Positions 9,201-15,212 of a stretch of 64,000 bases of DNA are shown in pieces. Location: positions 7,211 through 71,210 of the forward strand of contig NZ_CABJDK010000008.1 of NCBI RefSeq assembly GCF_902364355.1, in the 5' to 3' direction. Both the position numbers and the translations under genes were made by a program. The notes beneath the pieces were generated by a model that saw only the letters and a program-made list of their open reading frames with translations, did no database searches and was not told where the DNA came from. The stretch's first letter is position 1. Each line of letters opens with the position of its first letter. Origin of the DNA: Collinsella aerofaciens (GTDB taxonomy: Bacteria > Actinomycetota > Coriobacteriia > Coriobacteriales > Coriobacteriaceae).

Positions 9201-9523
9201 CGCAGTGCCTCGGTCAACAGGCAGGTCGACGTAATACCGTCAACGTCAAAATCGCCAAAGACCGCAATGTGCTCGTGGTTGCAAATAGCACGCTCGACGC
9301 GGTCGGCAACGACCGACATGCCCGGGATAATGAGTGGGTCGGCCCAGTCGCGATCGAGCGAAGGCGTCAAAAACAGCTGACCTTCTTCGATGGATGTAAT
9401 GCCGTGCGCGACCATAATACGCGCCACCAGCCCGGGAATGCCCAGGCCAGCCGAAAGCTCCTTTTCGAGCTCGGGGTTTTGCTGAGCGACCGCCCAGCGA
9501 TGCGTCGTCTTAAGCGATGACAT
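6236..9523 (-). CDS. recJ: RecJ single-strand exonuclease fused to a C-terminal SF2 helicase
   Basis: A 1095-residue protein; ordinary RecJ is about 560-780. Residues 1 to about 575 carry the DHH nuclease: GDFDVDG at about 91-95, VTDHHEP at 172-174, DHHA1 motif RRGGHAGAVG near 420, then an OB-like region. Residues from about 610 carry a RecQ-like DExH helicase: MGTGRGKS at 646-653, VVIDEAHHAG at 752-755, ATATATAPV, and motif VI QMSGRAGRDGR at 929-939, followed by a winged-helix-like tail. RecJ digests single-stranded DNA 5' to 3' in recombination and repair; here the unwinding partner is on the same chain. The ATG at 9523 was chosen by family N-terminus. The gene precedes rel by 15 bases. Confidence 0.9.
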   Translation of the reverse strand: MSSLKTTHRWAVAQQNPELEKELSAGLGIPGLVARIMVAHGITSIEEGQLFLTPSLDRDWADPLIIPGMSVVADRVERAICNHEHIAVFGDFDVDGITSTCLLTEALRTFGADVTPFIPHRFDEGYGLSRAALDRVNELARPQLIVTVDNGIAAKEEVSYLESLGIDLVVTDHHEPSDQVPQGVPLTDPKLEDEGPSRELAGAGVALKLVQVLGERLGKPSYWRSLIEVAALGTVSDMMPLTPENRALVAEGIQQMRVTARPGYIALAALAKADLSTITADGLSFSLIPRLNAAGRMADPKLALDLLLARDPIEASALAAELEEINRQRREIEAELTRDAMAKVEETYDGGRAIVVGGEGWHEGVKGIVASRLTNRYHVPALLFSIEDGIARGSGRSVGKVNLFDAVERCSDLLIRRGGHAGAVGVTIEASKLDEFRRRLSAVLSELSAEDFEDTDEVAATVDLSELNIETIEQISRLEPFGQGNKVPLLAAEGVTMCDRAVVGKTGEHMRFVATDGAASVPAIMFRVPQIDKLINCDSAVDLVFEAVAEHWQGRVKPKLMIKDVLVRDTTLPSVDDPACELRRGVRPVDSGLRLESRKRETLAQLSYTELTRSLIHSFIGSSQPHRAQVEALDALADHQSVLAVMGTGRGKSLIFHVHAAREAVLRGRASIFVYPLRALVADQAYHLSSTMAALGIGVGVLTGETVEAARDDVFAGLASGRTGIVLTTPEFLSIHRDRFARSGRIGFVVIDEAHHAGLAKGGDRSAYLDMPDILKVLGDPVVMAATATATAPVVAELARMLPITRTVVDETVRENLQLEDDRDLASRENRLVSIVATGEKTVIYVNSRDQSVALAKTLRKRVPDCATHIAFYNAGLARSDRRRVEEAFRDGSLSCIVSTSAFGEGVNLPDIRHVVLYHMPFGAIEFNQMSGRAGRDGRPAVIHLLYSSRDARINERLLDCYAPERDELVTLYRALQTMWRSNRGKTGDDSFSASDIDIAQMCLAIDARTPVDERSVESGLGIFEELGFCRVSGFDDTRRIAMAENPGRVQLSRSIRYLEGLRSRMEFSAFRSWALDSCASDMLAKVNRPIVPRA

Positions 9524-9575
9524 AGGCGCCCACCCCCGATAGGGGCAGGTCGCCGCGATACCTCTCACGGTTCAT
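9510..9575 (-). CDS. possible 21-residue leader peptide overlapping the recJ start
   Basis: An ATG at 9575, with AGAGGACT upstream, opens a 21-codon frame (beginning MNRERYRG) that ends in TAA at 9510-9512, overlapping the first codons of the recJ fusion in another frame. The arrangement would allow translational coupling to recJ. It could also be chance, since no conservation can be judged here. Confidence 0.25.
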   Translation of the reverse strand: MNRERYRGDLPLSGVGAYVIA

Positions 9576-9631
9576 AGCGATGAGTCCTCTGTGTATGCCC
9601 GCTTCGGCAGGCAGATCTGTTGAACGGATTT

Positions 9632-9637
9632 ATTATA
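9632..9637 (-). promoter_or_regulatory. candidate -10 box for the recJ-rel operon
   Basis: A perfect TATAAT on the minus strand lies about 110 bases upstream of the recJ start. No convincing -35 hexamer is seen at the usual spacing, so this is a weak call. Confidence 0.3.
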
Positions 9638-9799
9638 CCGTGCAGAGCAGACGCAAATCGCCGCAGCACGCCGCGGTTTCGGTAAACGATGCCGGTAATA
9701 GCCCCGAAATATTCGAGCGTTTCTGACGCACGGACGCATGCGAGCGTCTAGCATATCCATTCAAAACGGGTTCACGGGCAAAGGGAGTCACAAGCGCAT

Positions 9800-10798
9800 A
9801 TGAAGCAATGGGTTGGACTGGGCAAGTTTCTCGCGGGGCACATGCAGGTCATCGTTCCGATTTGCGTGGCACTCGGCGTGCTCTTTCCCCAACAGATTGG
9901 CGTACTCAAGCCCATCGTTCCCACCTTGTTTGCCTTTATGACGTTTCAGGGTGCGCTCAGCAACACCTTTCACCAGGTAACCGAGGTGTTCCGCCGTCCG
10001 TTGCACCTAGTCTTGGCGCTGCTCGTCTCGGCGGTGCTTATTCCCATCGCGGCGTATGCCATGGGGTCACTCTTCTTTGGCTCCAACCCCAACCTTGTCT
10101 GCGGCATTGTGCTCGAATACAGCGTGCCCGTGGCCGTCACCGCTTTTATGTGGATCAGCATGTTCGGCGGCAACGGCCCGCTCGCGCTCACCATCATCCT
10201 GACGTCCTCGGTCATCTCACCTGTGACGATTCCGCTTACGCTCAAGCTCCTGCTGGGCGCCACCGTCTCGATCGACGTGCCGAGCATGATGCAGAACATG
10301 GCCTTTATGATCGCCATCCCCGCTGTGCTCGGTATTGCCATCAATGAACTCACGCGCGGCTGGGGCCACGAGAAACTCTCTCCCGTGCTCTCGCCCGCCT
10401 GCAAGTTCATGATGATGGGCGTCATCGCGTCCAACTCCACCGCTATGAGCGAGTACGTGCTGCACATAAACGCGGTGCGCCTGGAAGTCGCCCTCTTTAT
10501 TTTGGTCTTCGCCATCAGCGGCTTTGTCGTCGGTTTTCTGGTCGCACGTGCGCTGCATCTGCCATATAGCGAGACGACTACCATGTGCTTTACCTGCGGC
10601 ATGCGCAACATCTCTTCGGGTGCCGTCATCGCCACGCAGTACTTTCCGGGCGAGGTCGTGTTCCCCGTCATGTGCGGCACGCTGTTTCAGCAGGTGCTGG
10701 CCTCGATTATCGGGCATCTCTTTGAGTGCCTAACCTGCGAGGAGCGCACCAAACAGCGCAAGCGGGTCGAAGCCGGCCGCGACGCCATGGCGCGCTAG
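9800..10798 (+). CDS. bile acid:sodium symporter (BASS) family membrane protein
   Basis: A 332-residue, strongly hydrophobic protein with about nine or ten membrane segments and a short basic cytoplasmic tail. Family features include FAFMTFQGALSNTF near the N-terminus, EYSVPVAVTAFMW in the middle and CFTCGMRNISSGAVIATQYFP near the C-terminus, the last resembling the conserved crossing region with a GMRN/GxQN-type motif. Family members import bile acids, pantoate or other organic anions with Na+. The substrate cannot be told from sequence. The gene stands alone between divergent recJ and convergent DUF4931. Confidence 0.8.
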   Translation: MKQWVGLGKFLAGHMQVIVPICVALGVLFPQQIGVLKPIVPTLFAFMTFQGALSNTFHQVTEVFRRPLHLVLALLVSAVLIPIAAYAMGSLFFGSNPNLVCGIVLEYSVPVAVTAFMWISMFGGNGPLALTIILTSSVISPVTIPLTLKLLLGATVSIDVPSMMQNMAFMIAIPAVLGIAINELTRGWGHEKLSPVLSPACKFMMMGVIASNSTAMSEYVLHINAVRLEVALFILVFAISGFVVGFLVARALHLPYSETTTMCFTCGMRNISSGAVIATQYFPGEVVFPVMCGTLFQQVLASIIGHLFECLTCEERTKQRKRVEAGRDAMAR

Positions 10799-10828
10799 GC
10801 TGTCCGCATTACGCGGGTGTTAGTCTTG

Positions 10829-11626
10829 CTATACGAGCGTTTCCAGATGCGCACGCAGACGCTCAGCATCGATATCGAGCGTCGTCTCGGCATTGACTTG
10901 GGCCAAACGATAGCCGACAAAGTAGGGCGAAACCACCCAACGCGGCAGCGCCCTGGCAATGGTCCGACCGCCCAGGTGATAGAAGAACAAGTTGTACGAC
11001 TCTGCGCGACCACCGTGGTGCTCGTTTAGGATATAGCGCAGAGCTACCTGGATCGCATCGGCAAAGAGATCCGCCTCGGCTTGGTCTCGTGCGTCATCGC
11101 TGGCGGCGATTCCCTGCGGGGCTGAAACGTTGATCTCAAAGAACCCCATGATCGGTTCGGTTGAGATATTGACCGAGATTCTCCCCTGTTGCCAGACATT
11201 GATGCCTTCGAAATTGGCAGAAGTCAGCGAAGTGTAGCCGTCTTCCTGCTCCAAACCCACAATCTGCATGTGCGGATGAACGAGACTACCGCCCGAGAGC
11301 GGACCCTTGTTCTTGTACATGAGAACGCTGCGATACTGCTGTGAATCGATCATCTGCTGCCAGCAACCCAGGGCAAACCGTATCACATGGTGGAGTTCAT
11401 CCGGCTCATAGATCACCAGGTCGGCATCGTGATCGGCCGACTCGATCAGCACGGTTTGACGGGTGGCGCGCAGGGTCTTGAACTTATTCTCGAGCCAGAT
11501 GCAGTCACCATCGCGCCGGATGATATCGGCAAGTTCCTCGGTATCGCAAAAGGGACACGCGGTGCCAGGGCGCCGGTTGTCGTCGGGCTTACCGTTCGCC
11601 TGCTGAACGTCAAATACCAGCGCCAC
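10829..11626 (-). CDS. DUF4931 protein, HIT/GalT-like fold
   Basis: A 265-residue protein with a CPFC motif near the N-terminus (TACPFCDTEEL) and a histidine-triad-like GGSLVHPHMQIVGL, as in galactose-1-phosphate uridylyltransferase relatives. I recognise the DUF4931 family, whose members share the VLMYKNKGPLSGGS block. It is presumably a soluble nucleotide-binding transferase or hydrolase; the substrate is unknown. It starts with GTG at 11626, three bases after the cutC stop, and its ribosome-binding site GGAGG lies inside the end of cutC, so the two genes are translationally linked. Confidence 0.75.
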   Translation of the reverse strand: MALVFDVQQANGKPDDNRRPGTACPFCDTEELADIIRRDGDCIWLENKFKTLRATRQTVLIESADHDADLVIYEPDELHHVIRFALGCWQQMIDSQQYRSVLMYKNKGPLSGGSLVHPHMQIVGLEQEDGYTSLTSANFEGINVWQQGRISVNISTEPIMGFFEINVSAPQGIAASDDARDQAEADLFADAIQVALRYILNEHHGGRAESYNLFFYHLGGRTIARALPRWVVSPYFVGYRLAQVNAETTLDIDAERLRAHLETLV

Positions 11627-11629
11627 GGG

Positions 11630-12307
11630 TTACGCCTCCAGCGGCACGATCTTGGTGCCATGGAGCTCGGAGACGCTCAATGCCGCCGCCACGGTATCGC
11701 GGTTGGCCGTAGAAATGCCGCCGCCGGGAAGGATGGTCAGGCGGTCGCCCGCATACTCGACAAGACGCGACAGGTGCTCCAGGTTGTCCTCGATCGGCGT
11801 TCCGGCAGCACCACCATGCGTCAGGATGCGCGTGATGCCACAGTCGGCGAGTGTGTCAATGGCGTCCAGCTGAGCCTCGGGCGAGAGCTGGTCAAAGGCC
11901 ATGTGGAAGGTGATATCGATGGCCCCGCGCTTGCACTCCTCGGTCGCGCAGCCCGTAGCCATCACGAGGGCGCCGAGGGTGAGCTCGTCGAGCGCCCAGC
12001 CGCCGGCACAGGGCTTGCAGCAGCCAAAGACCAGGCCGTCAACGCCGGCGCTCACGGCAAGACCCAAGTCCATCTCCATCATGCGCAGCTCGTCCTGGTT
12101 GTAGTGAAAGTCACCGCCACGCGGGCGAATCATGCACATCACTCGCGCGTCATGCTCGTGAGCATAGCTGACCGTAGTGCTGATAACGCCGGCCGAGGGC
12201 GTGGTACCACCGACGGCAAGGTTGTCGCACAACTCGATGCGCTTAGCACCGGCATCGATAGCCGCCGGCACACGCTCAAAGTTCTCGGCACAAAACTCGT
12301 ACAGCAT
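11630..12307 (-). CDS. cutC: CutC family protein
   Basis: A 225-residue TIM-barrel protein of the CutC family. Signatures are the N-terminal FCAENFERVPAAIDAGAKRIELC, VMIRPRGGDFHY-like segment (MCMIRPRGGDFHYNQDEL), AFDQLSPEAQLDAI, RILTHGGAAGT and LTILPGGGIS. CutC was linked to copper tolerance, but its biochemical role is unsettled. The ATG at 12307 follows GGGGGTCTATCT; a 70-residue upstream extension of the open frame has no CutC similarity. First gene of a two-gene operon with the DUF4931 gene. Confidence 0.88.
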   Translation of the reverse strand: MLYEFCAENFERVPAAIDAGAKRIELCDNLAVGGTTPSAGVISTTVSYAHEHDARVMCMIRPRGGDFHYNQDELRMMEMDLGLAVSAGVDGLVFGCCKPCAGGWALDELTLGALVMATGCATEECKRGAIDITFHMAFDQLSPEAQLDAIDTLADCGITRILTHGGAAGTPIEDNLEHLSRLVEYAGDRLTILPGGGISTANRDTVAAALSVSELHGTKIVPLEA

Positions 12308-12365
12308 AGATAGACCCCCAAAGACAGCAAATGTTTTCCGACGGGCATTGTCGCACGCCCCCATG

Positions 12366-12434
12366 AAGTTGCGGTGGAATAGGGACTGTTTTGGCCTCTG
12401 GAGCCCGTATTCAGTCCCTATTTCACCGCAACTT
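12366..12434. repeat. inverted repeat with 23-bp arms
   Basis: The arms 12366-12388 and 12412-12434 match at 22 of 23 positions (AAGTTGCGGTG, then AATAGGGACTG on the left arm). The loop is 23 bases. This is the first of three adjacent hairpins in the cutC-padR gap. Confidence 0.85.
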
Positions 12435-12471
12435 AAAGGGGTGCTGACCGAAATGGTCAGCACCCCTTTTT
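12435..12471 (+). terminator. terminator-like hairpin, 15-bp stem and T-run
   Basis: The stem AAAGGGGTGCTGACC and its complement enclose a 5-base loop and are followed by TTTTT. By structure it is a strong rho-independent terminator, but no gene upstream on either strand would use it. It may end a small RNA or read-through transcript, or belong to an inserted repeat. Confidence 0.65.
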
Positions 12472-12483
12472 GCTGTATAGAAG

Positions 12484-12539
12484 TAGTCGTTGGGGACGTT
12501 CTTAAACGACTATTCATTCAAGAACGTCCCCAACGACTA
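12484..12539. repeat. inverted repeat with perfect 20-bp arms
   Basis: The arms 12484-12503 and 12520-12539 are perfect complements (core GTTGGGGACGTTC) around a 16-base loop that itself begins with a second copy of ACGACTA. No T-run follows. Its design resembles other hairpins with a GGGACNGT/GGGACG core in this window. Confidence 0.85.
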
Positions 12540-12702
12540 TCCCAGGATCAGGCACGCTTTGGTGCGGGAAGGTAGCTGCTCAGAAATGTGGTCGAATGAG
12601 AGTTGCATCAAAGGAGCACTGGTTGGTGTTTCGCGCGATGCGTCAACCGACACTCGTCGCTATACCGGAGATAGACAGACCGGACTCCCTATACGACAAC
12701 TG

Positions 12703-12731
12703 TTGACATCATATACTATGTGTCATATAGT
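12703..12731 (+). promoter_or_regulatory. padR operon promoter and likely operator
   Basis: TTGACA at 12703-12708 and TATAGT at 12726-12731 are spaced by exactly 17 bases. The interval is covered by the palindrome TACTAT-N7-ATAGTA, and a related AGTATACTAC lies just downstream. PadR repressors usually bind such palindromes in their own promoters, so autoregulation is likely. Confidence 0.7.
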
Positions 12732-12768
12732 AGGTGTTACACAGTATACTACGAAAGGAGGTGTGCGG

Positions 12769-13089
12769 ATGGAGGCACAGATGAAGCGCGGCTTCCTCGA
12801 GGCCTGCGTGCTCGCGGCCGTCTCGGGCGAGGAATCCTACGGCTATCAGATCGTGAAGGACGTGCCCGCGAGCATGGGGCTCACGGAGTCCACGCTCTAT
12901 CCGTTGCTCAAGCGCCTGGAGAAGGCAGGGTGCATCACGGCGCGCTCCGCCGAGCACAACGGGCGGCTGCGAAGGTACTACCGCATCACGGACACCGGGC
13001 ATGAGCGTATCGCCGAGTTCCTCGCCGAATGGCCATCCGTGCAGGAAATCTACAGTTACGTGAAGGGAGCGCACCATGACGCGCGATGA
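12769..13089 (+). CDS. PadR family transcriptional regulator
   Basis: A 106-residue winged-helix regulator. MKRGFLEACVLAAVSGEESYGYQIV, the recognition segment LTESTLYPLLKRLEKAGCI and the wing GRLRRYYRITDTGHERI are typical of short PadR proteins. The ATG at 12769 has AAAGGAGGTG upstream; the longer frame to 12490 covers the promoter and is rejected. It overlaps the next gene by 14 bases. PadR-DUF1700-DUF4097 operons are common in Gram-positives and are thought to respond to envelope conditions. Confidence 0.9.
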   Translation: MEAQMKRGFLEACVLAAVSGEESYGYQIVKDVPASMGLTESTLYPLLKRLEKAGCITARSAEHNGRLRRYYRITDTGHERIAEFLAEWPSVQEIYSYVKGAHHDAR

Positions 13090-13708
13090 GTTCTTGAACC
13101 GGCTGGGCGAGCTTCTGGCCTGTCTGCCGGCAGATCAGGTAAAGGAAACGCAGGAGTTCTACGCGGAGGCCATCGCCGACCGTATGGAGGACGGCATGAC
13201 GGAGGCCGAGGCTGTGGCCGCCATGGGCACGCTCGGTGAGGTCGCCGAGGCAACGCTCGACGAACTGCCCGCCGTGCCGCGCGCAATTGCGAGGACCAAG
13301 CGCAAGAGCACGGCGCTTCTATGGGCGCTCGCCATCGTGGGCTCTCCGGTATGGATTCCGCTGCTGTTCGCGTTCGTCGCCGTTGCCGCTACAGTCTACA
13401 TCTGCATTTGGGTTCTTGCGCTCTGCGTGTGGATCGTGGCCGCGGCATTCGGGGGCGCGGGCGTGGTGGGGCTCCTGTTCACCGTGGACGGCATCATTAT
13501 CGGGCATGTTCCGTACGTTTTAACCTCGATGGGAATGGGATTCGCTTCCATCGGTGTGGCGCTCCTCGCGGGAGCCGGTGCCTGGACGGCGTCCAAGCAG
13601 ATCGCGCGCCTCTCTGCCCTTTGGGCGAAGAAAGCCGTTTCGCCCTTCTGGAAAGATCGAGGCAATAAGAGCCGCATGGGCGCTGAAGCGGCGCCGCTCA
13701 CGGCATAG
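13076..13708 (+). CDS. DUF1700 membrane protein
   Basis: A 210-residue protein. The N-terminal 65 residues are a helical domain (MTRDEFLNRLGELLACLPADQ ... AVAAMGTLGEVAEATLDELP) diagnostic of DUF1700, with a helix-turn-helix-like bundle typical of proteins that partner PadR genes. Four hydrophobic segments follow between about 80 and 185. Likely a membrane component of a regulatory or envelope-sensing unit. It overlaps padR by 14 bases and precedes the truncated DUF4097 gene by 14 bases. Confidence 0.82.
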   Translation: MTRDEFLNRLGELLACLPADQVKETQEFYAEAIADRMEDGMTEAEAVAAMGTLGEVAEATLDELPAVPRAIARTKRKSTALLWALAIVGSPVWIPLLFAFVAVAATVYICIWVLALCVWIVAAAFGGAGVVGLLFTVDGIIIGHVPYVLTSMGMGFASIGVALLAGAGAWTASKQIARLSALWAKKAVSPFWKDRGNKSRMGAEAAPLTA

Positions 13709-13722
13709 GAAGGAGTGCAAAC

Positions 13723-13986
13723 ATGTCCAGCGTAAAAAAGATTTACCTTGCCGTAGCGGGTGGGCTTGTTGCCACGGGGCTCGTCCTGGCTGCTATCGGA
13801 TTTGTGGCCTCCGGCTTTAACCTCGCTGTGTTCAACACGCAGATCGACCTGCGCGATGACACCATCATTCTGGGTGGTGTTGAAATAGACGACCCGACAG
13901 GGCTTCCACTCATCGAGCAGCTTGCCGAGGTCGGCGAGATCCATATTGGATCTGCAACGACTGGTTCGTCTTCTCCTCGCAAATGA
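13723..13986 (+). pseudogene. truncated DUF4097-type membrane protein
   Basis: An 87-residue frame opens with a membrane helix (residues 5-32) and the start of the beta-rich exported domain seen in DUF4097 proteins (LRDDTIILGGVEIDDPTGLPLIEQL). It stops at a TGA soon after. A full family member, such as the one at 51347-52246, has about 300 residues. The last few codons overlap sequence that on the other strand belongs to a ParB-like relic, so the gene was probably cut by insertion or deletion. A short functional product is possible but unlikely. Confidence 0.6.
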
Positions 13987-14155
13987 TCGAGCTCGTAGCA
14001 GCCGTCCCCCCCCCTTCGGGCGCACCACGACGGGCATGAGCACGCCGCGCTCAGAGCCTTTTTGCGAGACCTTCCGTCACGCTCTTCCCGCGTGGTGAAC
14101 CGGTCATCGACCGACGAGAGGCTGATGGGAATCTCTCGACTTCGGGCCAATCCCG
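13966..14155 (-). pseudogene. ParB-like domain relic
   Basis: On the minus strand, one frame reads REIPISLSSVDDRF, the next reads ERGVLMPVVVRPK (14014-14052), and after a run of nine C on the plus strand a third reads GDGCYELDHLRGED. Together these follow the order of a ParB/Noc N-terminal domain (EIPL..., GVLMPVVVRPK, GRYEL.GHRR). Removing one base from the homopolymer would join the last two pieces. Both ends are missing. Such ParB proteins occur on conjugative elements and plasmids, so this is probably the remains of one. Confidence 0.45.
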
Positions 14156-14240
14156 CTCACCGATCTGGTCTTCCTTCGTGATGCGCACATAAGCGAGCAG
14201 ACACCGCGCAGAGCTTCAGCGCGGCCGCACTTCCACGTCT

Positions 14241-14450
14241 ATGACGGAGGTGCCCGGCGGCGTCTTGGCGATCCCCTTGTTTGCAGGCGTTAGCGCGTGG
14301 GGATCGCCCACTCGGGGGCCGAGGCCGCCGAGGACGGCGGCGAACCTCGCGGTGTCATTCGACATCGCGAGGTTCCCGGACCATGACCACCTGGCCTCGT
14401 ACCGCGGCATAGTCCCAAGGGTGAGGAGCTTCGGCACGTCGATCAGGGCG
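14241..14450 (+). pseudogene. IS110-family transposase relic (C-terminal domain)
   Basis: The frame from 14241 contains ARFPDHDHLASYRGIVPRV followed by RSFGTSIRA. This matches the conserved C-terminal block of IS110/Transposase_20 enzymes (RF....LASY.G..PR..SGTSI). The preceding residues PGGVLAIPLFAGVSAWG may be a degraded form of the IPGVG motif. The N-terminal DEDD part and the rest of the C-terminus are missing, so it cannot be active. Confidence 0.5.
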
Positions 14451-14470
14451 CCCGCGCAGCGTCGGCCGGT

Positions 14471-14492
14471 CCGCCGTTCGGTAGAACGGCGG
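14471..14492 (-). terminator. hairpin after livF
   Basis: A perfect 9-bp GC-rich stem (CCGCCGTTC and its complement) with loop GGTA lies 7 bases beyond the livF stop codon. There is no T-run, so it is a possible terminator or RNA-stabilising structure for the liv operon. Confidence 0.45.
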
Positions 14493-14498
14493 AAGTCC

Positions 14499-15212
14499 CT
14501 AGCCGCCCAGGTAAGCCTTGCGGACGTTGTCGTCGTGCAGGAGCTCTTGGCCGGTGCCGGTCATGGTGATCTTGCCGGTCTCGAGCACGTAGCCGCGCGT
14601 GGCGATTGAAAGCGCCATCTGGGCGTTCTGCTCGACCAGAAGCACCGTGGTACCGGCCTTGTGCAGGTCCTCGACAATCTGGAAGATCTGCTCAATCAGA
14701 ATCGGCGCCAGACCCATGGAAGGCTCATCGAGCATGAGCAGCTTGGGGTTGCTCATAAGGGCGCGCCCCATAACGAGCATCTGCTGTTCGCCGCCCGAAA
14801 GGGTGCCGGCGACCTGGCGACGGCGCTCCTTAAGGCGCGGGAACTGCTCGTAGACGCGCTCAAGGCCCGGAGCCACCGTGGACTTGGGCTGCGTGTAGGC
14901 GCCCATCTCCAGGTTCTCCTCGACCGTCATCTGCAAAAAGGCGCGACGGCCCTCGGGAACCTGGGCCAGGCCCTTGCCCACCAGTTTATCGGCAGGCGTA
15001 TGGGTAATGTCCTCGCCCATAAACTTGATGGAGCCGGTCTTGGAACGCAGCAGGCCCGAGATGGTTTTAAGCGTCGTGGACTTACCGGCGCCGTTCGCGC
15101 CGATCAGGGCCACGATCTCGCCCTCGTTGACGTTAAAGGAGATGTCCTTGATGGCGTGGATAGCGCCGTACCAGACGTTGATGTTGTAGACGGAAAGCAT
15201 CGGCTCTGCCAT
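14499..15212 (-). CDS. livF: branched-chain amino-acid ABC transporter ATP-binding protein LivF
   Basis: A 237-residue ATPase with Walker A GANGAGKSTT, signature LSGGEQQMLVMGRAL and Walker B LLMLDEPSMGLAP followed by the H-loop-type segment VLLVEQNAQMAL. The pattern MLSVYNINVWYGAIHAIKDISF at the N-terminus is typical of LivF. It powers uptake of Leu/Ile/Val through LivHM at the membrane. It directly follows livG with no gap and is the last gene of the operon. Confidence 0.93.
   Translation of the reverse strand: MAEPMLSVYNINVWYGAIHAIKDISFNVNEGEIVALIGANGAGKSTTLKTISGLLRSKTGSIKFMGEDITHTPADKLVGKGLAQVPEGRRAFLQMTVEENLEMGAYTQPKSTVAPGLERVYEQFPRLKERRRQVAGTLSGGEQQMLVMGRALMSNPKLLMLDEPSMGLAPILIEQIFQIVEDLHKAGTTVLLVEQNAQMALSIATRGYVLETGKITMTGTGQELLHDDNVRKAYLGG

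Larger units (their letters stand above)
12308..12768. other. divergent intergenic region with three successive hairpins
   Basis: No gene with a credible start is visible. Three strong inverted repeats lie at 12366-12434, 12435-12470 and 12484-12539 (listed separately). They are followed by a sequence without clear features and then the padR promoter. The flanking genes, cutC and padR, point away from each other, so none of the hairpins terminates either gene. Confidence 0.6.
13987..14498. other. gene-poor scar with mobile-element debris
   Basis: The stretch between the truncated DUF4097 gene and livF has no intact gene. It holds the ParB-like relic on the minus strand, an IS110-type transposase relic on the plus strand, and a hairpin next to livF. 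Confidence 0.65.

Noticed and set aside
6371..9520. Long plus-strand open frames at 6371-8194 and 8264-9520
   Set aside because: They are antisense to the RecJ-helicase fusion and lack recognisable domains or start signals.
11630..12517. A longer CutC starting at 12517
   Set aside because: The extra 70 residues cover the intergenic hairpins and show no similarity to CutC; the ATG at 12307 has a suitable upstream GGGGG.
12490..13089. A longer PadR protein starting at 12490
   Set aside because: The extra 93 codons run through a hairpin and the promoter; the ATG at 12769 follows AAAGGAGGTG.
13396..14043. A 215-codon minus-strand open frame as a real gene
   Set aside because: Only its first few codons match ParB (VLMPVVVRPK); the rest is antisense to DUF1700 and DUF4097 sequence.
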